A DNA stretch of 64,000 nt from RPQJ01 sp963778185 (GTDB lineage Bacteria > Pseudomonadota > Gammaproteobacteria > Steroidobacterales > Steroidobacteraceae), in contig CAVZTF010000003.1 of NCBI GenBank assembly GCA_963778185.1, positions 682,001-746,000 of the forward strand, written 5' to 3'. Below, piece by piece: positions 59,084-64,000 of this stretch. Both the position numbers and the translations under genes were made by a program. Numbering within the stretch: position 1 is the first letter of the stretch; each line of letters starts with the position of its first letter. The notes under the pieces are model-generated. The model did not search any database. It was not told where the DNA came from and worked only from the letters and a program-made list of their open reading frames with translations.

Positions 59084-59392
59084 ATGCCGCGCAGACTGAT
59101 TGCCGCCGTCGCACTCGTGGCCGGAATGGCGCACGCCGGCGAAACGATCCGCTGCGGCCGCTGGGTCGTGGATGAATCCGTAACCGTCGACGAGCTGCTG
59201 AGCAAGTGTGGCGAGCCCGCCGCGAAGCGTCATCTCGAGGAAGACATCCGGGTGAAGAATCACGACGGTTCGATGCGAACGGTCGGAACCACCATCACGG
59301 AGTACTGGACCTACGATCGCGGCAGCCGGTCGTTTCCCATCCTGGTGACCATCGTCGACGGCAAGGTCCGCTCGATCGAGCGCGCGCAATGA
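59084..59392 (+). CDS. DUF2845 exported protein
   Basis: A 102-residue small exported protein matching DUF2845. A signal peptide (RLIAAVALVAGMAHA) precedes a compact domain with GETIRCGRWVVDESVT, LLSKCGEPAAKRHLE and EYWTYDRGSRSFPILVTI. Two cysteines (near residues 24 and 42) probably form a disulphide. The fold resembles SmpA/OmlA-like lipoprotein domains. Function unknown. It converges on the efflux adaptor gene. Confidence 0.88.
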   Translation: MPRRLIAAVALVAGMAHAGETIRCGRWVVDESVTVDELLSKCGEPAAKRHLEEDIRVKNHDGSMRTVGTTITEYWTYDRGSRSFPILVTIVDGKVRSIERAQ

Positions 59393-59462
59393 CCGTATCG
59401 ATTGCATGAACTGGCCGGGCATGGGCGCCCTTTGCGGCGTGCTCGCGCGCCTGCGCCCGGCG

Positions 59463-60575
59463 TCAGGGTCTCGGCGCCTCCGCCGACCGCACCGGAGGGT
59501 CCTCGTCCTCGAAGATCCCGACGATCTGCACCTTGTCGTTGCCGCGCAGCAGCTCGCCGCCCCTCACGATGACCTGGTCACCGTCCGCGAGCTTGCCGTC
59601 GACTCCGATCCAGTCACCGTCGGCCACGCCGGCCGTCACGTTGATGCGCTCCGCGGTCTTCGTGTCATTGACGCGATAGACGTAGAGCCCCTCCGCCCGG
59701 ATGATCAGCGCATCCCGCGGGACGGCGAGCTTGCGCTGCGGCTTGCCGAGGGGCAGCTCGACCTGCACCGTGTTGCCGGGCGCGAGCAGGCCTTCGACCG
59801 GCGGCGCCTTCACCAGCACCTCGAAGGACTGCGTGCGCGGGTCGCCCGCGGGCACGATGCTGCTCACGGCGGCGGTAAAACGACGGCTGTCCGACGTGAC
59901 GTTGACGACGTGCCCGGGCTGGATGGAGCGTACGTGGCGCAGCGGAACGTAGAGGCGGATCTCGAGTTCGTCGGGATTCACCAGGCGCGCCACGACCTCG
60001 CCCCGCGCGACTTCCTCGCCTGCCCGGCGCACGCGGTCGGAGACCACGCCCGCGAACGGAGCCGTGAGCCTCGAACGCGCCAGCTGGTCGTCGGTCTGCG
60101 CAAGCAGTGAGCGCGCCACCTCGAGATCGGCGGCGGCCAGGTCGCAGTTCGACTGCGCCTGGTCGACGTTGAAGCGCGACACCGCGTTGCCTGAGGCACG
60201 CAGGCGATCGAGCTCGCGATCCAGCGCCTTCAGGTTCACGGCCGCGCGATTCACGCGCGCCGCCTGCTCCGCCCGCGCGAGCGACAACTCGCGTGTGTCG
60301 AGCCGCGCGACGACCGCACCTGCGGCCACCACGGTGCCCGGCTCGGCGACCCACTGCAGGCGGCCGGCGACGGACGCCGCGAGGTCCGCGGCCGCACGCG
60401 ACCGTACGATCCCTGCGGCGTGCACCGTGGGCGCGAGTTGGCGCACCTTCGCATGCGCCACCTGCACGGATGCCGGCGGACGTTCCTGGGCAAGCGCCGC
60501 AGGCAGGCAAGCCGCCAGCGCCAGCGCGAGCAGGACAGCGGTCGGCCGTCGTACGCCGGCGCGGTGTTCGATCAT
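59463..60575 (-). CDS. RND efflux periplasmic adaptor protein
   Basis: A 370-residue membrane-fusion protein linking an RND pump to an outer-membrane channel. A signal peptide (AVLLALALAACLPAALA) is followed by the biotinyl-lipoyl halves (LQWVAEPGTVVAAGAVVARLDTREL; APFAGVVSDRVRRAGEEVARG), a coiled-coil hairpin (about residues 95-160) and beta-barrel domains (RSIQPGHVVNVT). Its ATG overlaps the stop of the permease gene, so it is translated as the second gene, the reverse of the usual adaptor-first order. No outer-membrane channel gene is present. Confidence 0.92.
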   Translation of the reverse strand: MIEHRAGVRRPTAVLLALALAACLPAALAQERPPASVQVAHAKVRQLAPTVHAAGIVRSRAAADLAASVAGRLQWVAEPGTVVAAGAVVARLDTRELSLARAEQAARVNRAAVNLKALDRELDRLRASGNAVSRFNVDQAQSNCDLAAADLEVARSLLAQTDDQLARSRLTAPFAGVVSDRVRRAGEEVARGEVVARLVNPDELEIRLYVPLRHVRSIQPGHVVNVTSDSRRFTAAVSSIVPAGDPRTQSFEVLVKAPPVEGLLAPGNTVQVELPLGKPQRKLAVPRDALIIRAEGLYVYRVNDTKTAERINVTAGVADGDWIGVDGKLADGDQVIVRGGELLRGNDKVQIVGIFEDEDPPVRSAEAPRP

Positions 60576-63500
60576 GGCGTTTCCCCCACGACGTCCGGGG
60601 CCTGGATTGGCCCGGTCGCCGCCACTCTTTCCTCTCCCAGCCTGAGCAGGCTCGGCATGAGCACCCAGGTAAATGCAGTGCCGACCACCATGCCACCGGC
60701 CACCACGGCGGCGAGGCCCCGGTAGATCTCGGCGCCGAGGCCCGGCATGAAGATGAGCGGCGCCATGCCGAGGACGGCGGTCAGGGTCGACAGCACGATC
60801 GGCCGGGCGCGCGTCTCGAGCGCTTCACGCACCGCCTGCCGCCGCGGCACGCCGTTGCGCTCACGCGCGCGAGTCTGGTCCACGAGCAGGATCGCCGCGT
60901 TGACCACGAGGCCGAGCAGGATGATGAATCCGATCATCGTCAGCAGGTCGAGCGCCTGGAAACCGAACAATCCCACCAGCCGGAGCGAGAGTATGCCCCC
61001 GGCGACGGACACTGGCATCACCACCATCACCAGCAGGCTGTCGCGCAGCGAGCGGAACAGCGCCGCCATGAGCGCGAACAGGATGACCAGCGCCAGCACG
61101 AAGTTCTGCCCCATGGAGCGCAGGGCCTGGTGCAGGTCGTTCGCGGAGCCCGCGTAGCTGAGCTGGATCTTGGACCCCATCGCGGCGCGCACCTTGGGCT
61201 CCACGTCGGCCTCGAGCTTGCCGATCGCCTCGTCGAGGGTCATGTCCTCCGGCGGTTCGAACTGGACGCTGACGGTGCGGTGCCCATTGATGCGCACGAG
61301 CTGCGCCGGGCCCACCGTCTGGCGCAGGGACGTGAGTTCGCCCACCGTCTGCACGCCGGCAGAGGGCGTCATGATCGGCAGTTCCGCGAGTTCCTCGGGA
61401 GACCGCCACTCGTCCGCCTTCACGATGATGTCGAGCCGCTCGTTGCCGTCGAAGTACTCACCCGCCCAGAGTCCGCCGGTGAAGGCGCGGACCGCGGCCG
61501 CCACCTCCGTGCGCGTGAACCCGGACCGCGCGATGCGCCACTCGTCGGGCACCAGCTGCAGTTCCGGCTGGTTGAGCTCCAGGCCCGGGAACGCCTGCGG
61601 ATAGGTCTCCGGGATGGCCTTCGGAATCTCGTCGACGGCGACGCGCGCGGCGTCCATCAGCGCGCCGAGGTCCGCGCCCTGGAAATCCAGGCGCAGTTCC
61701 CGGGCGTTGTCGCCGTCCACGTTCAGCAGCGAGCCCCGCTGCACGAACACCGGCGTGTCCGGGAAGCCGACCATGATTTCCTCGCGCAGCACGCGGACCA
61801 TCTCCTGGATGTCGCGCGGATCGGCCGGGTAGACCACCGCCACGCCCCCGAAGCCGCCCCAGGCGGAAAGGTTGTAGTACTTGACCGCCGGCTGCTTGGT
61901 GCCCTCGAGGTACGGCCGCAGCCGCTCGATGACGACCGGCGCCCACTCGTCGCGCGCCGTCTCGATGTTGCCGCCGGGCGGCAGGCGCACGTTGTTCCAG
62001 ATGAGGTCGGTCTGCGCCACCGGCAGGTAGTCGATCTTCGGCGCGAGCAGCAGCACCAGCGCGACACTCGAGCCGGTGATCGCGGCGATCCAGCCGAGCC
62101 GGGCGGTGGGTCGGTCCGTCAGCCGCATGGCGAACTCCGCCATGCGGTTCCACCAGTGCTGGTGCTGGTCCGACGGGATCCCGCGGGCCAGCGCCCAGCG
62201 GTTCGCCGCCGGGATCAGCGTGGTGGCCACCAGCAGCGACGCCGCGTGCGACACCGACATGGTGATGGCGAGGTCCTTGAAGAGCTGGCCCTCGAGGCCT
62301 TCCATGAACAGGATCGGCAGGAAGATCGCCACGCTGGTGAGCATCGAGGCGAGCAGTGCGGGCAGCACTTCCCCGGCGCCCTCGATGGTCGCCTGCCAGG
62401 TGTCGCGCCCCTCCTGCACGAAGCGCAGGATGTTGCCCTGCACGATCAGGGCGGCGTCGATGACGATGCCCGTCGAGAACGCGAGGCCGGCCAGCGACAC
62501 CACGTTCAACGTGCGTCCGAGCACGTGCAGCGTGATGACGGCGAAGAACAGCGAGATGGGAATGGACGCCCCGATGACCATCAGCGCGCGCGGGCCGCGC
62601 AGGAAGTACCACAGCCCGCCGACGGCCAGCAGGATGCCGATGGCGAGGCTCTCCTCCACGAAGCCGATGGCGCGGCGCACGTAGACGCTCGCGTCCCAGG
62701 ACATCTCGACGAGGAGCTTCTCCTTCGCCAGCGGCCCGGCATTCAGTTCCGCGACCGCTTCCTTCACGCCGTCGATCACCTCGACGGTGTTCGACTCGGA
62801 CGCCCGCTGCACGGTGATGTAGTAGGCCGGCACGCCGCTGCGGTAGGAGAACCAGACGGCGTCGATGTGCTTGGTGCGCACCTCGGCCACGTCGCGCAGG
62901 TAGAGGGGTCGGTCCTCGCTCCACCCGACGACCAGCTCGCCCAGGTCGGCGACCGGTTCGCGGCCCGTGACGCGCACGGTGAACTGTCGCCGCCCCACGT
63001 TGGCGAAACCCGCCGACACGTCGCGCGCCGCGATCACGGTCTGGGCGAGCCTCTGCGGGGTGATTCCCAGCGCCGCGAGCCGGTGCGGGTCGAAGCTCAC
63101 TTCGACCTGGCGGGGCCGCCCGCCCTCGAGGGAGACGCGCGAGACGCCAGGCACGCGCGCGAGACGCGGCTCGACCACCTCCTCCATCAGCTGCTGGTAC
63201 TCGACGGCGATGTCGGGGACGGAGTGGCCGGGGATGGGTCGCACCAGCAGCGAGGCCGCGTTCTCCGCCTGGAAGTTGTCGCCGCCGAACACCTGCGGCT
63301 CATCGGCGTCCGGGGGCAGCGGCGGCAGGGTGTTGAGTCGCGACACGACGTCGAGCATGACCCGGGTCATGTCGGTGCCGATCTCGAACGTGAGGCCGAC
63401 CCCGCCGCGCCCACGATTCGACTCCGAGCGCATCTCGACGAGGCCCGGCAGGCCGCGCATGGCCTCCTCGATGGGTTCGATCAGCGCCTCCTCGAGTTCC

Positions 63501-63670
63501 GCGGGCGCCGCCTCGCGCCAGGACGCGTTGACGAAAAGCTCGGGCCGGCGCGTGTCCGGCAGCAGCTGGATGGGCAGGCGCAGCAGCGCCAGCACGCCGA
63601 ACAGCAGCACGATCGCGGCGGCGGCGGCGACTGCCGCCGGATTCTTAAGGCTACGTTCCGCGAGTCGCAT
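60572..63670 (-). CDS. RND family efflux permease
   Basis: A 1032-residue proton-driven inner-membrane exporter of the AcrB/MexB-like hydrophobe class. The N-terminus RLAERSLKNPAAVAAAAAIVLLFGVLALLRLP holds the first membrane helix; two large periplasmic loops and twelve predicted helices follow. Key blocks include DTRRPELFVNASW, GRTLNVVSLAGLAFSTGIVIDAALI (helix 4 region) and LLTMIGFIILLGLVVNAAILLVDQ toward the C-terminus. The usual intramembrane DD pair in helix 4 appears as an ID context, so the proton relay may differ as in other heavy-metal or unclassified RND groups. The open frame upstream to 63817 lacks similarity. Confidence 0.93.
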   Translation of the reverse strand: MRLAERSLKNPAAVAAAAAIVLLFGVLALLRLPIQLLPDTRRPELFVNASWREAAPAELEEALIEPIEEAMRGLPGLVEMRSESNRGRGGVGLTFEIGTDMTRVMLDVVSRLNTLPPLPPDADEPQVFGGDNFQAENAASLLVRPIPGHSVPDIAVEYQQLMEEVVEPRLARVPGVSRVSLEGGRPRQVEVSFDPHRLAALGITPQRLAQTVIAARDVSAGFANVGRRQFTVRVTGREPVADLGELVVGWSEDRPLYLRDVAEVRTKHIDAVWFSYRSGVPAYYITVQRASESNTVEVIDGVKEAVAELNAGPLAKEKLLVEMSWDASVYVRRAIGFVEESLAIGILLAVGGLWYFLRGPRALMVIGASIPISLFFAVITLHVLGRTLNVVSLAGLAFSTGIVIDAALIVQGNILRFVQEGRDTWQATIEGAGEVLPALLASMLTSVAIFLPILFMEGLEGQLFKDLAITMSVSHAASLLVATTLIPAANRWALARGIPSDQHQHWWNRMAEFAMRLTDRPTARLGWIAAITGSSVALVLLLAPKIDYLPVAQTDLIWNNVRLPPGGNIETARDEWAPVVIERLRPYLEGTKQPAVKYYNLSAWGGFGGVAVVYPADPRDIQEMVRVLREEIMVGFPDTPVFVQRGSLLNVDGDNARELRLDFQGADLGALMDAARVAVDEIPKAIPETYPQAFPGLELNQPELQLVPDEWRIARSGFTRTEVAAAVRAFTGGLWAGEYFDGNERLDIIVKADEWRSPEELAELPIMTPSAGVQTVGELTSLRQTVGPAQLVRINGHRTVSVQFEPPEDMTLDEAIGKLEADVEPKVRAAMGSKIQLSYAGSANDLHQALRSMGQNFVLALVILFALMAALFRSLRDSLLVMVVMPVSVAGGILSLRLVGLFGFQALDLLTMIGFIILLGLVVNAAILLVDQTRARERNGVPRRQAVREALETRARPIVLSTLTAVLGMAPLIFMPGLGAEIYRGLAAVVAGGMVVGTAFTWVLMPSLLRLGEERVAATGPIQAPDVVGETP

Positions 63671-63924
63671 GGCTCCCCCTTGCCTGCACGGCAGGCTCCC
63701 CGAGTCCGTTGCCGCGGGCGTCGTCGAATTATCTGCCCCCGGTGGGGGGTGCGGGCGGCTTCCGGCTGCGCCCGTCGCAGCCGGGCAACGGTTCGCCGCA
63801 AAAAACGAGGCGGCCAATCGGCCGCCTCGGAAGTACGCGCTGCGCCCGGTCGAGGCGCCCTGAATCGATCAGGCGGCCGGCGGGAATTCCAGCCAAAGCG
63901 CGTGGGGAAACCTCGTGCGGGCGT
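63671..63924. other. Intergenic region between RND operon and nrdJ-like gene
   Basis: About 250 bases holding the terminator of the gene at the right edge (listed separately) and presumably the RND promoter. No other feature was recognised; a metal- or drug-responsive regulator gene is not present here. Confidence 0.6.
63800..63829 (-). terminator. Rho-independent terminator
   Basis: On the minus strand, CGAGGCGGCC and GGCCGCCTCG form a perfect ten-base stem with a four-base loop, followed directly by six T residues (AAAAAA at 63800-63805 on the plus strand). It lies 95 bases beyond the stop of the right-edge gene and is the clearest intrinsic terminator in the window. Confidence 0.88.
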
Positions 63925-64000
63925 TCATCCGCACTTCGAGTCGCCGCAGTTGAGGCAGGTCATGCAGCCGTCCATCATCACCACGGCCGCCGTGCTGCAC
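63925..64000 (-). CDS. nrdJ: C-terminal end of probable B12-dependent ribonucleotide reductase (partial)
   Basis: Only the last 24 codons are in the window. They read CSTAAVVMMDGCMTCLNCGD followed by SKCG and stop. Cysteine-rich tails of this form (MMDGCxTCLNCGxSKCG) end the adenosylcobalamin-dependent class II ribonucleotide reductases of many gammaproteobacteria, where they pass reducing equivalents to the active site. The match is strong but short; the rest of the gene must be seen. It fits the cobalamin import and adenosylation genes at 13.8-17.4 kb. Confidence 0.75.
   Translation of the reverse strand, partial: CSTAAVVMMDGCMTCLNCGDSKCG

Overview
The window is 64 kb of very GC-rich chromosome with bacterial gene density. 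Gene neighbourhoods point to a gammaproteobacterium: pilG-pilH-pilI-pilJ-chpA beside gshB-tonB-yqgE-ruvX-pyrB; pilT-pilU beside yggS-proC-yggT-yggU; and ampD-ampE. The genus cannot be fixed from sequence alone. No rRNA, tRNA, CRISPR array, insertion sequence or prophage was seen.

Layout. 1-2.6 kb: an iron(III) ABC uptake operon (binding protein and permease, the permease cut by the window edge) under a near-perfect Fur box. 2.6-4.7 kb: tyrA overlapping a GAF-GGDEF protein with a degenerate active site. 4.8-7.1 kb: pdxH, a membrane-anchored HExxHxxGxxD protein and a BtuD/HmuV-type ABC ATPase. 7.1-13.7 kb: a compact one-directional run of small enzyme genes (hisN, NmrA-like, two VOC proteins, DUF3703, STAS-like, GFA, YjbR/GNAT, AhpD-like, Asp/Glu racemase) mixed with gene remnants (a 46-codon SMR stub, a frameshifted methyltransferase, a truncated GNAT domain).

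13.8-19 kb: a cobalamin block: promoter, cobalamin riboswitch, btuB, a PduO-type adenosyltransferase, then btuF, ampE and ampD on the other strand. 19-21 kb: bioA and rsmE. 21.1-30.6 kb: the Pil-Chp chemosensory operon. 30.8-35.6 kb: gshB, a TonB-like protein, yqgE, ruvX, pyrB and a PyrK-type electron-transfer subunit. 35.6-45.3 kb: looser accessory DNA with several long non-coding stretches, an MBL-fold protein, a thioesterase, a broken quinone reductase, a CorC-type transporter, a beta-lactamase-fold hydrolase, RlpA, a lipoprotein phosphatase, a DgcZ-like CZB-GGDEF cyclase and a Tat-exported M23 peptidase.

45.8-52.6 kb: three tandem PilT-family ATPases, then yggS-proC-yggT-yggU, a DUF4426 lipoprotein and an HU-like gene. 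52.7-59.4 kb: small housekeeping genes (alpha/beta hydrolase, PEBP, FKBP, msrB, a 54-codon membrane protein, ppnN, L,D-transpeptidase, outer-membrane-like protein, GNAT, DUF2845). 59.5-63.7 kb: an RND efflux permease followed by its adaptor. The right edge carries the last 24 codons of what looks like adenosylcobalamin-dependent ribonucleotide reductase, with a strong terminator.

Themes: twitching motility control (Pil-Chp plus three retraction ATPases), cobalamin capture and use (riboswitch, BtuB, BtuF, adenosyltransferase, a possible BtuD, a B12-dependent reductase) and c-di-GMP signalling (one canonical and one degenerate GGDEF protein). I found no clearly novel multi-gene system. The most unusual items are the third PilT paralogue, the PyrK-like gene in the pyrB operon, the degenerate GGDEF, and the remnant-rich small-enzyme run.
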